Positions 18,334 through 28,512 of a stretch of DNA of 64,000 nucleotides are shown here, piece after piece. Below the pieces are notes generated by a model. That model was not told where the DNA came from. It saw nothing but the letters and a program-made list of their open reading frames with translations, and searched no databases. Each line of letters begins with the position of its first letter. The first letter of the stretch is position 1. A program made the translations under genes and the position numbers. The DNA lies in assembly GCF_900167165.1 (NCBI RefSeq), contig NZ_FUXM01000010.1:1-64000 (forward strand). The letters are read 5' to 3'. Origin of the DNA: Carboxydocella sporoproducens DSM 16521. GTDB taxonomy: Bacteria > Bacillota > GCA-003054495 > Carboxydocellales > Carboxydocellaceae.

Positions 18334-20733
18334 CTAAATTTCTCTTTTTATTTTTTCAAAGGTAAAGAACTCAAGAATATCTCCTTCTTTGATATCATTA
18401 TACTTTTCAATGGTCAAACCGCACTCATATCCCTGGTTAACTTCACGTACATCATCTTTAAACCGCTTGAGAGATTCCAGTTTACCCTCGTGCACGACGA
18501 TTCCATTGCGGATTAACCGTAAATGGCTATCCCGGGTAATTTTGCCTTCCAGCACATAGCAACCTGCGATGGTACCGATTTTGGAGGCCTTGAAAGTCTG
18601 ACGCACTTCCGCCCGCCCCAGGACTACTTCCTTGATTTCCGGCTCCAGCAAGCCACTCATAGCGGCTTTTACATCTTCGATAGCATCATAGATAACCCGA
18701 TACAGTCTGATATCGATTTTTTCCTTTTCAGCCGCCTTACGGGCATTGCTGTCCGGCCGGACATTAAAGCCAATTATAATAGCATTAGAGGCTGAAGCCA
18801 GCATAATATCGGTTTCAGTTATAGCTCCAACCCCGCCGTGAATGGGTTTAACTCTTACTTCATCATTGCTCAGATTTTCCAGGGACTGCTTCAAGGCCTC
18901 TACTGAACCTTGCACATCCGCTTTAACAATGACATTTAGTTCCTTGATTTCCCCTTCTTTAATACGGGCAAAGAGGTCCTCCAGACTAACCTTGCTGTTA
19001 GCCTTCAGTTCCTCTTCCCGCTTGCGATCCAGCCTGATTTGCACCAGTTGCTTGGCCTTTTTCTCATCATCAAAAGCATAGAAAACATCCCCAGCTTCTG
19101 GTACTTCTGACAACCCCAGGACCTCAACCGGCATCGAGGGTGGTGCTTTCTTGACCTGTCTTCCCTTATCATCGGTCATGGCTCTGACCCTACCAAAGGC
19201 AGTACCGGCAACGATGGCATCACCAATTTGCAGGGTACCATTTTGCACCAGCACAGTAGCCACCGGTCCGCGGCCTTTATCCAGTTTAGCCTCAATCACT
19301 GTACCTTTGGCCAGGCGTTTGGGATTAGCTTTCAGCTCCAGCATTTCAGCCACCAGCAGAATCATTTCCAGCAAGTCACTAATTCCTTGCTTGGTTTTGG
19401 CAGAAACATTTACACAAATGGTATCTCCGCCCCATTCTTCCGGCAGCAGACCGTGTTCAGTCAGTTCCTGTTTTACCCGATCAGGGTTAGCTCCTGGTTT
19501 ATCCATTTTGTTAATGGCAACTATGATCGGTACATTGGCAGCTTTTGCGTGGTTGATAGCCTCAACAGTCTGGGGCATTACCCCATCATCAGCCGCTACC
19601 ACCAGGATAGCGATATCAGTAACCTTTGCCCCCCGGGCTCGCATTGCTGTAAAAGCTTCGTGACCGGGAGTATCCAGGAAGGTAATTTTCTGCCCATTGT
19701 GCTCGACTTGATAAGCGCCAATATGCTGGGTAATTCCACCAGCTTCTGAAGCAGTAACATTAGTCTGACGGATAGCGTCGAGCAAGGAAGTTTTCCCATG
19801 GTCAACATGCCCCATTACCGTAACCACACAAGGACGGGCTACCAGATCCTCAGGACTATCTTCCTGCTCCAACAGCTCCAGAATTTCTTTTTCCGGGTCC
19901 TCGATTTTGACCTGAACTTCCACCCCGTAATCAGCGCAGATAATTTCAGCGACTTCTGCGTCGATTTCCTGGTTGATGGTAGCCATAATGCCCAGGCCGA
20001 TTAACTTTTTAATCAATTCAGCGGCTGGTTTCTTTAAACGATTAGCCAGCTCCTGTACAGAAATGGAAGCTCCCATAATGATAGGCCCAATAACTTCCTG
20101 ATTTTCATTGCTCGCCCTTTGCTGTTTGTTTCCTTTTTTGGCTTTACCGCGGGTTTTTTGCTTCTCCAGCAATTTTTGTTCTTCCCGTTCCCGGCGTAAT
20201 TCGATAATGTTCTTTTCCTCTTTTTCCAACGGTTTTACCTTTTCCCGCGGCTGCTCCTTTTCCGGTGGTACTACCGGAGGTATACTAGCAGCGGCCTGGG
20301 GTCGCGGACGGCGCTGGTCGTCCTTACGGAATTGGGGCTGATTAGCCGCTGCGGCAGGGGCCTGACCCGGTTTTCTGTCCCGATTCTGCTCCCGCTGCCG
20401 ATCACGCCTTTCACCTTGCGGTACTGGTCTGTTTCCAGGTCTGTTATGCCGGTGCTGTTGACCCTGAGGCCGGTGCTGTTGCTGTTTCGGTTGCTGTTGT
20501 TGTGTGGTAGTTTCTGTCTGCTGTTTTTTGGCTGTCTGCTGCTTAGGCACGGATTTCTCCTCTTTTTTCTCTTTTTGACCTTTTGCTTTTGCCCGTAGCA
20601 TTTCTGCTACATCATCTTCAATTGTGCTCATGTGATTTTTTACCTCTATTCCATGGTTTTTTAGCCAGCTGATCATATTTTTACTTTCTATCCCCAGTTC
20701 CTTTGCCAGCTCATGCACCCTGATTTTACCCAT
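18334..20733 (-). CDS. infB: Translation initiation factor IF-2
   Basis: This GTPase places initiator tRNA on the 30S subunit. From the ATG at 20733 (GGGGGTGA upstream) it has 799 residues. An IF2N domain ([20 protein letters not shown]) is followed by a Gln/Arg/Pro-rich linker of about 150 residues and a second IF2N. The G domain shows [26 protein letters not shown] and SAKTKQG. The remaining domains carry the C-terminal tRNA-binding module. The longer frame to 20802 overlaps ylxQ and lacks a ribosome-binding site. Confidence 0.98.
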   Translation of the reverse strand: MGKIRVHELAKELGIESKNMISWLKNHGIEVKNHMSTIEDDVAEMLRAKAKGQKEKKEEKSVPKQQTAKKQQTETTTQQQQPKQQQHRPQGQQHRHNRPGNRPVPQGERRDRQREQNRDRKPGQAPAAAANQPQFRKDDQRRPRPQAAASIPPVVPPEKEQPREKVKPLEKEEKNIIELRREREEQKLLEKQKTRGKAKKGNKQQRASNENQEVIGPIIMGASISVQELANRLKKPAAELIKKLIGLGIMATINQEIDAEVAEIICADYGVEVQVKIEDPEKEILELLEQEDSPEDLVARPCVVTVMGHVDHGKTSLLDAIRQTNVTASEAGGITQHIGAYQVEHNGQKITFLDTPGHEAFTAMRARGAKVTDIAILVVAADDGVMPQTVEAINHAKAANVPIIVAINKMDKPGANPDRVKQELTEHGLLPEEWGGDTICVNVSAKTKQGISDLLEMILLVAEMLELKANPKRLAKGTVIEAKLDKGRGPVATVLVQNGTLQIGDAIVAGTAFGRVRAMTDDKGRQVKKAPPSMPVEVLGLSEVPEAGDVFYAFDDEKKAKQLVQIRLDRKREEELKANSKVSLEDLFARIKEGEIKELNVIVKADVQGSVEALKQSLENLSNDEVRVKPIHGGVGAITETDIMLASASNAIIIGFNVRPDSNARKAAEKEKIDIRLYRVIYDAIEDVKAAMSGLLEPEIKEVVLGRAEVRQTFKASKIGTIAGCYVLEGKITRDSHLRLIRNGIVVHEGKLESLKRFKDDVREVNQGYECGLTIEKYNDIKEGDILEFFTFEKIKREI

Positions 20734-20758
20734 GAATTCACCCCCAGAAGTTATGCTT

Positions 20759-21058
20759 TTAGACCAGATTTTCATATACGGCTTTTGCCAGTTCGGCATC
20801 AAGAATCAGTACCACGGCTCTGGGAGATTTGCCCAGTGCTATGCCCAGTTCCGTTTTCGTTCCGGCAATTACGCTCTTTATACCCAGGGACTTAGCCCAG
20901 TGTTGATAAACATTTATCCGTTTACTATTTAAATCTCCTGCCAGAACCAGTAATTCTCCTTTGCCTTTTTTCAACATGGCCTCAACAGCCGCTTCGCCCG
21001 ATACCACTTTCCCTGAACGTTGCCCCAGCCCTAAGAGACCTAACCATCTGTTTCGCAT
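20759..21058 (-). CDS. ylxQ: L7Ae-family ribosomal protein-like YlxQ
   Basis: This is a 99-residue K-turn RNA-binding protein of the L7Ae/L30e fold. It carries [20 protein letters not shown] and [20 protein letters not shown]. In Firmicutes it always sits between ylxR and infB, and here it overlaps rnpM by 19 bp. Its exact RNA target is not settled. Confidence 0.93.
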   Translation of the reverse strand: MRNRWLGLLGLGQRSGKVVSGEAAVEAMLKKGKGELLVLAGDLNSKRINVYQHWAKSLGIKSVIAGTKTELGIALGKSPRAVVLILDAELAKAVYENLV

Positions 21059-21318
21059 GCCGCCAACTCCTGTTCCAGTTGACTGATTAGTTCAGGAGGA
21101 ATGGTAACCGACAGGGCTCTGTCCAACCGCTTGCCTTTGACTGCTTTTTTTAAACATTCCAAATTGGGACAGATATAAGCCCCACGCCCATTCTTTTTCC
21201 CAGTCGAGTCGACCAGCACCTCTCCTTCTGGAGTCCGTACTATCCGTACCAGTTCTTTTTTAGGCTTCATCTCCTGACAGCCTACGCATTTTCTTTCCGG
21301 AATCTTTTTTACCTTCAT
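21040..21318 (-). CDS. rnpM: RNase P modulator RnpM (YlxR)
   Basis: This 92-residue protein has the YlxR signature PERKCVGCQEMKPKKELVRIV and GRGAYICP. It binds nucleic acid and has been described as a modulator of RNase P. The ATG at 21318 is preceded by GGAG at good distance. A GTG at 21327 overlaps the nusA stop and has none. It lies between nusA and ylxQ, as usual. Confidence 0.94.
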   Translation of the reverse strand: MKVKKIPERKCVGCQEMKPKKELVRIVRTPEGEVLVDSTGKKNGRGAYICPNLECLKKAVKGKRLDRALSVTIPPELISQLEQELAACETDG

Positions 21319-21323
21319 CAGCC

Positions 21324-22367
21324 TCACTCCAGTTCGGCAGCTTGACTCTCACTCTTGATATCGATTTTCCAGCCTGTTAATTTCGCTGCTAAACGCGCAT
21401 TTTGTCCTTCTTTACCAATAGCCAGAGAAAGCTGGTAATCCGGCACAATTACTCTGGCCATTTTCTCCATATCCCTTATTTCTACTTTAACCACTTTGGC
21501 AGGGCTCAGGGCAGCAGCCACAAACACTGCCGGGTCTGGATGCCAGGGGATAATATCAATTTTTTCGCCCTTCAATTCATTTACCACCATCTGCACCCGG
21601 GCCCCTTTTTGACCGACACATGCTCCCACCGGATCAACATTTTCATCTCTGGAATGGACGGCAATCTTGGAACGGTATCCTGCTTCCCGGGCCACCGCCT
21701 TGATTTCCACAATTCCTTCCCGAATTTCAGGTACCTCCAGCTCAAACAGGCGTTTCATCAGCCCCGGATGGGTACGGGAAACATAGACCTGAGGGCCTTT
21801 ATTGGTACGCTTGACCTCAACCACATAGGTTTTAATCCTGTCCCCGGAATGGTATTCTTCCGTAGGCATTTGCTCACTTTTGGAGAGCAAGGCTTCGGTT
21901 TTGCCCAGATCGATGATAACATTATCCCGTTCGATGCGCTGTACAATCCCGGTAACAATGTCCCCTTCCCGATTGGCAAATTCCTCATAAATCAGACCTC
22001 TTTCAGCTTCCCGCAGCTTCTGGATTACCACCTGCTTGGCATTCTGGGCCGCAATCCGACCAAAGTTACGGGGAGTTACTTCCAGTTCCACCACATCGCC
22101 CAGGTCATAGCGGGGGTTAATTTTTCTGGCCTCGGTCAGGCTGATTTCCTGGGTTTGGTCAGCCACTTCTTCTACTACAGTTTTTCTGGCAAAGACTTTA
22201 AGTTCCAGCGTATCCCGGTTAATATCCACCCTGACATTGTCTCCGGTACCAAAGTTCTTTTTGTAGGCTGAAACCAGAGCTGCTTCCAGTGCTTCGATAA
22301 TTACTTCCTTGTCCAGTCCCTTTTCCCGCATCAAATCAACCAGTGCTTCCAGTAGTTCACCACTCAT
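21324..22367 (-). CDS. nusA: Transcription termination/antitermination factor NusA
   Basis: NusA binds RNA polymerase and modulates pausing and termination. It has 347 residues: an N-terminal polymerase-binding domain, an S1 domain ([20 protein letters not shown]) and two KH domains ([27 protein letters not shown]). The C-terminal acidic repeats of the E. coli protein are absent, as normal for Firmicutes. It lies between rimP and rnpM. Confidence 0.98.
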   Translation of the reverse strand: MSGELLEALVDLMREKGLDKEVIIEALEAALVSAYKKNFGTGDNVRVDINRDTLELKVFARKTVVEEVADQTQEISLTEARKINPRYDLGDVVELEVTPRNFGRIAAQNAKQVVIQKLREAERGLIYEEFANREGDIVTGIVQRIERDNVIIDLGKTEALLSKSEQMPTEEYHSGDRIKTYVVEVKRTNKGPQVYVSRTHPGLMKRLFELEVPEIREGIVEIKAVAREAGYRSKIAVHSRDENVDPVGACVGQKGARVQMVVNELKGEKIDIIPWHPDPAVFVAAALSPAKVVKVEIRDMEKMARVIVPDYQLSLAIGKEGQNARLAAKLTGWKIDIKSESQAAELE

Positions 22368-22384
22368 TGCCTGTGCCTTCCTCC

Positions 22385-22852
22385 TTAAAAATCTATTTCT
22401 AATTTAATTTTGGCTATTTGATTACGTGGGATGCTGGTTTCCAGCATCTCTTCTCCTATCCCAATAACCACTCTTTCTTTAGAAAAAGCCCGTAGAGTAC
22501 CTATCCATTCTTTTTTCCCTTCAAAAGGGGCAAACAAACTGATTCTGACTTTCTTACCCAAAGACCGGGCCAAATCCTGGTCGTTTTTCAGGGGCCGGTC
22601 CAGTCCTAAAGAAGATACTTCCAGATGATATGGGAAGGGTATCGGATCGTGATTATCCAGAACAGGATCAATTTGCCTGGAAATCATTTCACAATCATCG
22701 ATATTGATGCCTTCCGGTTTATCAATAAAAATGCGCAAATACCATTCACCATGTTCTTTTTCCAGTTCCACATCAACAACTTCAATTCCCAGGGGTTCCG
22801 CAATTTCCTGCGCCCATGTGAGTACCTTCTGGCAAACCTCTTTCTTATTCAA
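22385..22852 (-). CDS. rimP: Ribosome maturation factor RimP
   Basis: RimP is needed for 30S subunit maturation. The 155-residue protein has the conserved LEVSSLGLDRPLK stretch and an N-terminal alpha/beta domain. The start is a TTG (22852) preceded by GAGGTG. It is the first gene of the long operon down to ribF and has a leader of about 135 nt with a hairpin near its 5' end. Confidence 0.96.
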   Translation of the reverse strand: MNKKEVCQKVLTWAQEIAEPLGIEVVDVELEKEHGEWYLRIFIDKPEGINIDDCEMISRQIDPVLDNHDPIPFPYHLEVSSLGLDRPLKNDQDLARSLGKKVRISLFAPFEGKKEWIGTLRAFSKERVVIGIGEEMLETSIPRNQIAKIKLEIDF

Positions 22853-22930
22853 TTTTTTTCACCTCTTCAACAAATATTTCCACTGGTTATTATTTCCCAG
22901 GCTCTATCCTTTAATAGCCATTCCATCTCT

Positions 22931-22964
22931 GCAAAAGGAAAGAGTGGGTATGGACCCACTCTTT
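22931..22964 (-). terminator. Terminator or attenuator hairpin in front of rimP
   Basis: A perfect 11-bp stem AAAGAGTGGGT/ACCCACTCTTT (22954-22964 and 22939-22949) is followed by CCTTTTGC on the minus strand. The U run is weak and interrupted. The rimP promoter match lies upstream of it, so it can act as a leader attenuator as well as ending transcripts from polC. Confidence 0.65.
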
Positions 22965-22993
22965 ATCCGCTCCATTCATGGGATACTATAACA

Positions 22994-23022
22994 ATTATAC
23001 CATAGTACAACTATAATAGCAA
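22994..23022 (-). promoter_or_regulatory. Predicted sigma-A promoter of the rimP-nusA-infB operon
   Basis: On the minus strand a perfect TATAAT (22994-22999), in the extended form TGGTATAAT, lies 17 bp after TTGCTA (23017-23022). It overlaps the end of the GNAT gene. Confidence 0.72.
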
Positions 23023-23550
23023 CCCCATCATTACTTCATCAATATACTCCGAGCCAATTCGATATTGTCTTTTCCTTCTGCCTTCTTCCTGGAAACCGTG
23101 TTTTTCAAAGAGATGGATTGAGCGACGGTTGGTGGTAAAAATCTGGGCTGTTAGTTTGCCGAAGCCTTTCTCTTTGGCCCATTCGATTGCATAAGCCAGC
23201 ATTTGACTGCCAATCCCGGCCTCCCGATAATCCTTAACCAAATGCAGGCCTATTTCCAGCACATGCTGCAGTTTGGGATACTTGCCTCCCCCTGCCTGGG
23301 ACGCTCCCAAACCGCCGATAACCTTATCTTCATGCAAAGCGACCAGCAAAAGATTGTGCTGAGTATCCAGGTTAGCGATATATTTAGCTTCTTCTTCCAC
23401 TGTTCGTCCCACATTTTCGGTGAGGATAAAACTGCGCTCCCTGGCAACTGAAGCTATACTGCTGAGAATCCCTTCAGCATCTTCCGGCCGGGCAGGGCGG
23501 AGCCAAATTTCCCTCCCTTTTTGGTCAATAAAACGCCACTCTCTCTCCAT
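23011..23550 (-). CDS. GNAT family N-acetyltransferase
   Basis: This is a 179-residue acetyltransferase of unknown substrate. The acetyl-CoA loop is DYREAGIGSQMLAYAIEWA and the C-terminal half reads NRRSIHLFEKHGFQEEGRRK, typical of the GNAT fold. It resembles proteins acting on amino groups of small molecules or ribosomal proteins. It lies 23 bp after polC, an insertion compared with the common polC-rimP order, and the downstream promoter overlaps its last codons. Confidence 0.9.
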   Translation of the reverse strand: MEREWRFIDQKGREIWLRPARPEDAEGILSSIASVARERSFILTENVGRTVEEEAKYIANLDTQHNLLLVALHEDKVIGGLGASQAGGGKYPKLQHVLEIGLHLVKDYREAGIGSQMLAYAIEWAKEKGFGKLTAQIFTTNRRSIHLFEKHGFQEEGRRKRQYRIGSEYIDEVMMGLLL

Positions 23551-23573
23551 ACTTTAACCTCCCATCTTTAATC

Positions 23574-26500
23574 TTAAGCCATAGTAAAAAGCTGCAACTG
23601 ACTGGTAGCCGGCAAACCTCTTAAACAACCATGCCGGTCTAACACCTCGATGACGGTTTTGGTCAGGCGGGCCCTGGTCCGCAAATCCTCAATGGACACA
23701 AAGGGGGCTTCTCGCCGCGCCTCCACAATATTCTGGGCTGCAGCTTCACCTACTCCCTGTAAACCAGCAAAAGGCGGCAGTAATCCTTCCGGGGTGATGA
23801 TGAATTTCTTGGCCTCCGATTCTTCCAGGCTGATCCGGCGCATTTTGATTCCACGCATATACATTTCCAGAGCCAGTTCTAAGATGGTCTGCAGGTTTTT
23901 TTCTTTCTGCGTAGCGTCAGAGCCTTTGGCCTCGATCTCTTCAATGGTCTTACGTACAACCTCTGGTCCCTGACAAATGAGCTCCGCATCGAATTCATCG
24001 GCACGTACGGTGAAATAGGTAGCGTAAAAGGCTTCAGGATAATAGACTTTAAAGTAGGCTATCCGGAACGCCATCATGACATAGGCTACCGCATGGGCCT
24101 TGGGGAACATGTATTTTATTTTCTTACAGGATTCTATATACCACTCCGGCACATTATGCTTGCGCATTTCTTCTTCATCTTCCGGTTTTACCCCTTTACC
24201 TTTCCGTACGCCCTCCATAATTTTAAAAGCTCGGCTGGGTTCCAGTCCTTTATAGATCAGATAGATCATAATATCATCCCGGGCCGAAATGGCCTCTCCC
24301 AGCTGACAGATGCCATTTTTGATTAAGTCCTGGGCGTTATTTAACCAGACATCGGTTCCGTGAGAAAAACCGGAAATTCGCACAAGTTCTGAAAAAGTTT
24401 TGGGTTTGGTATCTTCCAGCATCTGTCTTACAAATTTAGTCCCGAATTCAGGTATACCGTAAGTGCCCACATTACTCCGAATTTGTTCCGGTGTCACCCC
24501 CAGTGCCTCCGTACTGGAAAAAAGGGATAATACTTTCGGTTCATCCAGGGGTATGGTTTTGGCATCCACTCCGGTCAAATCCTCCAGCATTTTTATTACC
24601 GTCGGGTCATCATGTCCGAGAATATCCAGTTTAACCAGACGGCTGCTGATGGAATGGTAATCAAAATGAGTGGTAATCACCCCGGATTTTTTATCATCGG
24701 CCGGATACTGCAAAGGAGTAAAATCGTGAACATCACAATCCCGCGGTACTACCATGACCCCTCCTGGATGCTGGCCTGTTGTCCGCTTTACACCGGTACA
24801 GCCCTTGACCAGGCGGAGCAGCTCTGGATTGCGTTTGGGAATCCTGCGTTCCTCAAAATACTTTTTCACAAACCCGAAAGCGGTTTTTTCGGCAATGGTA
24901 CCGATAGTACCAGCACGGAAGACATTTCCCTGGCCGAACAATTCCTCAGTATATTTATGGGCCCGGGGCTGATACTCACCCGAAAAGTTTAAATCAATAT
25001 CAGGTACCTTGTCGCCTTTGAAACCCAGGAATACTTCAAAGGGTATATCATGGCCATCTTTTTTGTATTTACAACCGCAGTCAGGACAGTTCTTATCAGG
25101 CATGTCCGCACCAGAGCCTACCGACCCGTCCAGGATAAATTCGCTTTTCTTACACTGCGGACAAACATAATGAGGGGGTAAAGGGTTAACCTCCGTAATC
25201 CCGGTCATGGTCGCCACAAAGGAAGAACCGACAGAACCCCGGGAACCGACCAGATAGCCATCATCATTGGACTTTCTTACCAGTTTATGAGCAATTAAGT
25301 ATAAGACCGCAAAACCATTATTGATAATAGAATTCAGTTCTTTATCTATCCTGGCCTGTACTATTTCCGGCAGGGGGTCACCATAAATTCTTTTTGCCGT
25401 CTCATACGTCATGTTGATAATTTGCTCCTCCGCACCTTCTAGAACGGGAGGATAAAACTCATCCGGAATGGGTTTAAAGACTTCTACCGATTCCGCTATT
25501 TTCTGCGGGTTTTCAATTACCACTTCCCGCGCCTTCTCTTCCCCGAGATAGGCAAATTCCTCTAGCATCTCCTCGGTAGTTTTAAAATAGAGTGGTGCCT
25601 GGTCATCAGCATCGGTAAAGCCCTTGCCTGCCATTAATATTCGCCGATAAACTTCATCCTCAGGATTGAGGAAATGCACATCACCAGTAGCTACAACGGG
25701 AATCTGCAGCTTTTCCCCCAGCCTGACAATTTCCTGGTTCAGCCGTTGTAACTCTTCTAAATTCTTGACGGCATTTTCTTTCAATAAAAATTGATTGTTG
25801 CCAAGGGGCTGAATCTCCAGGTAATCATAAAATGTGGCGATTTCTTCCAATTTTTCCTGACTGGTCCCGTCGAGCAAAGCCCTGTAAAGCTCTCCAGCTT
25901 CACAGGCAGAGCCGATGATCAAGCCTTCACGATGTTTTATCAGCTGACTTTTGGGAATGCGGGGATGACGATGATAATAGTGCAGGTGGGACAAGGTAAC
26001 CAGTTTGTACAGATTTTTGAGACCAGTCTTATTTTGGGCCAGTAAAATAATATGGTAAGATTTCAGACTATCCAGATTGATGTTTTTAATCAAACTGTTA
26101 ATTTCCTGAATCTCATTTATGCCTTTTTCCCTTACCAGTTCCAGCAGTTTAAGAAAAATCAGGGCAGTAGCCTCAGCATCACAATCGGCACGATGATGCT
26201 GTTCCAGGTCTACTTCAAAGTGACGGGCCAGCTGATCTAGTTTATAATTTTTCATTGTCAGTAAGCAGCGAGCTAGCGATAAAGTATCCAGGAGGGGGTT
26301 AGTCAATTTTTCGCTGAAATACTGTTCAATTTTCACCCGGATAAAACCAGCATCAAAAGTGGCATTGTGAGCCACCAGAACAGCCCCTCGAATGAAGTTA
26401 AGAAAATCCTGCAACCCTTGTTCTGGCTCCAGAGCCTCAGCAAGCATTTCATTAGTAATACCTGTTAATTGGCTAATTTCTTCACTAATTGGCCGGGATG

Positions 26501-27860
26501 GCTTGAGAAAACAGTGGAATCTGTCTTGAATTTGTCCAGCCCTTATTTTTACGGCACCGATTTCAATAATATCATTGGTTAAGGGACTAAGTCCTGTTGT
26601 TTCCAGGTCAAAAATAACATAATCCGATTCGGCAATTGGTCCATTAACTTCACCGATCAGAATCGGCTGACCATCATCGATTAAATAACCTTCCAGGCCA
26701 TAGATAACTTTAATGCCATACTTCCCCGCAGCTTCAGCCGCTTCCGGGAAAGCCTGTACTACGCCATGATCGGTAATGGCTATTGCCGCATGTCCCCACC
26801 GGGCAGCGGTTTTAACCAAATCCGCAGCACTGGCCACTCCATCCATCGCACTCATCTTGGTATGGGCATGGAGCTCAATCCTTTTTTCAGTCGCCTGGTC
26901 CTGTCGTTCAGGTATCCCTTCGGCAATGTTAATATCATAGGCCATTACCACCAGTTCCCGGCAAAAAGGGTCATATTGCACTGGTCCCCGTACTTTCAGC
27001 CATTTACCTTCTTTTAGCCAGGAATTCTCCTGTTCCTCATCCTTTTTCTCGCTGAAAAACTTGACCAGAATGGAATCGGTAAGATCTGATATGGCAAAAG
27101 TTGTCACAGTCCGACCGGATTTTAATTCCTTGCGTTCAATATTGAAGATTTGCCCCTGGATAACCACATTCCGTTCTTCTTCCAGAACGTCCTTAATCAG
27201 GACAGGAGTAGCGGTAATAGGCTTGCCTTTTAAAACAGGACTTTCCTTCTCTTCTTTTCTTTGCTCTTTATTTTCCTGCTCCTTATCAGTTTTTTCCTCT
27301 TTTGCTATTGCTTCAATCCTTTGAGTCAAAATGGTCTGCACATCCGGCAGGTCTTCCTCTAAGCTCGGCTGGTGACCGATATCCAGAAGCACCTCCGGAC
27401 TAAACTCAAAATGTTTCAGGCAATATTCCCTGATTAGTTCGGGAATCTTCTTGTCCTTTAATACCTGAACTCCCAGCAGGTTAGGCATTGAAATCAGAAT
27501 ACGTCCGGCCTCAATTTCCACTTCCGACATTTCCAGCCACTTGCGGCAAACTTCTGATTTTTCGCCTACAGCCTCAAGCAGATAAGACTTTAACTGGACT
27601 GACTGCTGGCTCAAATCCGAGGCTGGACAATATAACAATAGCTTCAGTTTAGCGGGCAGAATCAGTTTATTCCCCAGCCCCTGTTCCAGTATGTTTAATT
27701 CCTCCAGAGGCAGAAGCCCGCCGATTTTCAAGTGAACCAGCCACAACCCCTGTTTCTGGCTGATTTCCACTTTGATTATCTCTGCTTCTGCCAGCAGCGC
27801 ACAGCTTTCCGGAGAAAGGCGCGATTCCTCTGCCAGTTGCCCGAAATCTATTCTGCGCAT
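23574..27860 (-). CDS. polC: DNA polymerase III PolC-type alpha subunit
   Basis: This is the Gram-positive replicative polymerase. From the ATG at 27860 it has 1428 residues. In order it has an N-terminal region, an OB fold (VVIQGQIFNIERKELKSG), a PHP domain (ELHAHTKMSAMDGV, ITDHGV), an inserted proofreading exonuclease (VIFDLETTGLSPLTNDIIEIG ... HHRADCDAEAT), and the catalytic palm (PDIDLNFSGEYQ). A zinc site (CPQCKKSE, CPDCGCKYKK) and a C-terminal helix-hairpin-helix region follow the family plan. GGGTGG lies upstream. A GTG four codons earlier is possible. Confidence 0.98.
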   Translation of the reverse strand: MRRIDFGQLAEESRLSPESCALLAEAEIIKVEISQKQGLWLVHLKIGGLLPLEELNILEQGLGNKLILPAKLKLLLYCPASDLSQQSVQLKSYLLEAVGEKSEVCRKWLEMSEVEIEAGRILISMPNLLGVQVLKDKKIPELIREYCLKHFEFSPEVLLDIGHQPSLEEDLPDVQTILTQRIEAIAKEEKTDKEQENKEQRKEEKESPVLKGKPITATPVLIKDVLEEERNVVIQGQIFNIERKELKSGRTVTTFAISDLTDSILVKFFSEKKDEEQENSWLKEGKWLKVRGPVQYDPFCRELVVMAYDINIAEGIPERQDQATEKRIELHAHTKMSAMDGVASAADLVKTAARWGHAAIAITDHGVVQAFPEAAEAAGKYGIKVIYGLEGYLIDDGQPILIGEVNGPIAESDYVIFDLETTGLSPLTNDIIEIGAVKIRAGQIQDRFHCFLKPSRPISEEISQLTGITNEMLAEALEPEQGLQDFLNFIRGAVLVAHNATFDAGFIRVKIEQYFSEKLTNPLLDTLSLARCLLTMKNYKLDQLARHFEVDLEQHHRADCDAEATALIFLKLLELVREKGINEIQEINSLIKNINLDSLKSYHIILLAQNKTGLKNLYKLVTLSHLHYYHRHPRIPKSQLIKHREGLIIGSACEAGELYRALLDGTSQEKLEEIATFYDYLEIQPLGNNQFLLKENAVKNLEELQRLNQEIVRLGEKLQIPVVATGDVHFLNPEDEVYRRILMAGKGFTDADDQAPLYFKTTEEMLEEFAYLGEEKAREVVIENPQKIAESVEVFKPIPDEFYPPVLEGAEEQIINMTYETAKRIYGDPLPEIVQARIDKELNSIINNGFAVLYLIAHKLVRKSNDDGYLVGSRGSVGSSFVATMTGITEVNPLPPHYVCPQCKKSEFILDGSVGSGADMPDKNCPDCGCKYKKDGHDIPFEVFLGFKGDKVPDIDLNFSGEYQPRAHKYTEELFGQGNVFRAGTIGTIAEKTAFGFVKKYFEERRIPKRNPELLRLVKGCTGVKRTTGQHPGGVMVVPRDCDVHDFTPLQYPADDKKSGVITTHFDYHSISSRLVKLDILGHDDPTVIKMLEDLTGVDAKTIPLDEPKVLSLFSSTEALGVTPEQIRSNVGTYGIPEFGTKFVRQMLEDTKPKTFSELVRISGFSHGTDVWLNNAQDLIKNGICQLGEAISARDDIMIYLIYKGLEPSRAFKIMEGVRKGKGVKPEDEEEMRKHNVPEWYIESCKKIKYMFPKAHAVAYVMMAFRIAYFKVYYPEAFYATYFTVRADEFDAELICQGPEVVRKTIEEIEAKGSDATQKEKNLQTILELALEMYMRGIKMRRISLEESEAKKFIITPEGLLPPFAGLQGVGEAAAQNIVEARREAPFVSIEDLRTRARLTKTVIEVLDRHGCLRGLPATSQLQLFTMA

Positions 27861-27865
27861 AGTAA

Positions 27866-28495
27866 TTACCACCCTGTTAAGGATTTAGCAATTTCCCAGT
27901 ACATTTTCATTCTGGCCTGCATCCCTTTAACCAGGCCAAACTTTTCTTCTTTCATTCGATGGGTAAGATCAAAAAGTTCTACCTCCAGCACTTTCCAACC
28001 TTTCTCCCGGGCCAGACTGTTAATAAAAACTTCTACCCCGTAGCGGGTGCTGGCCAGTTCATCATAGGGGGTAATTAAGTCCCGTAAAAGGGCCCTTTGT
28101 CCGGACAAACTGGGGGTAATTTTTTGCGCCAGGTCAGTGGTTAACCTACCCCCGCTAAATATACCTACTGTCATTTCAGCTTGTCCATTTAGAATTGGAT
28201 TCAAAAGATTGGTGATATGTTCATCTCTAAGACCGATCAGATCAGCATCAAGAAACAGCAGAACGGAATGAAGAGCAGCTCTGGCGCCAACTAGCAGAGC
28301 TGCTCCCTTGCCTTGATTGTAAGGTAGTTCGATCACTTTTGCTCCTGCTTGCTCAGCAAGGATGGCGGTTTGGTCCTGACAGCCATCGCAAACAACGATC
28401 ACTTCATCTACCAGAGCATGATTCCTGGTTGTTTTCACCACTGGCGCGATAGTTTTTGCTTCATTATAAGCCGGGATTATGGCAGAGCATCCCAT
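27866..28495 (-). CDS. Family 2 glycosyltransferase
   Basis: The 209-residue protein begins AIIPAYNEAKTIAPVV and has the nucleotide-sugar motif LFLDADLIGL, both typical of GT2 enzymes. It resembles the catalytic part of glucosyl-3-phosphoglycerate synthase-like or dolichyl-phosphate sugar transferases, but there are no membrane segments. The start (28495) follows GGAGGTTGTACC. It ends just before the polC start and begins 18 bp after proS, an unusual insertion at a normally conserved junction. Substrate unknown. Confidence 0.9.
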   Translation of the reverse strand: MGCSAIIPAYNEAKTIAPVVKTTRNHALVDEVIVVCDGCQDQTAILAEQAGAKVIELPYNQGKGAALLVGARAALHSVLLFLDADLIGLRDEHITNLLNPILNGQAEMTVGIFSGGRLTTDLAQKITPSLSGQRALLRDLITPYDELASTRYGVEVFINSLAREKGWKVLEVELFDLTHRMKEEKFGLVKGMQARMKMYWEIAKSLTGW

Positions 28496-28512
28496 GGTAC
28501 AACCTCCACAAG

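Noticed and set aside
20130-20560. Low-complexity Gln/Arg-rich stretch as a repeat element
   Set aside because: It is the flexible linker of IF-2, which is variable and of low complexity in many bacteria; no exact tandem repeat is seen.
21402-22271. A 289-codon plus-strand frame inside nusA
   Set aside because: It is antisense to a highly conserved gene; its residues (many His, Phe, Asn) are those expected of a complementary frame.
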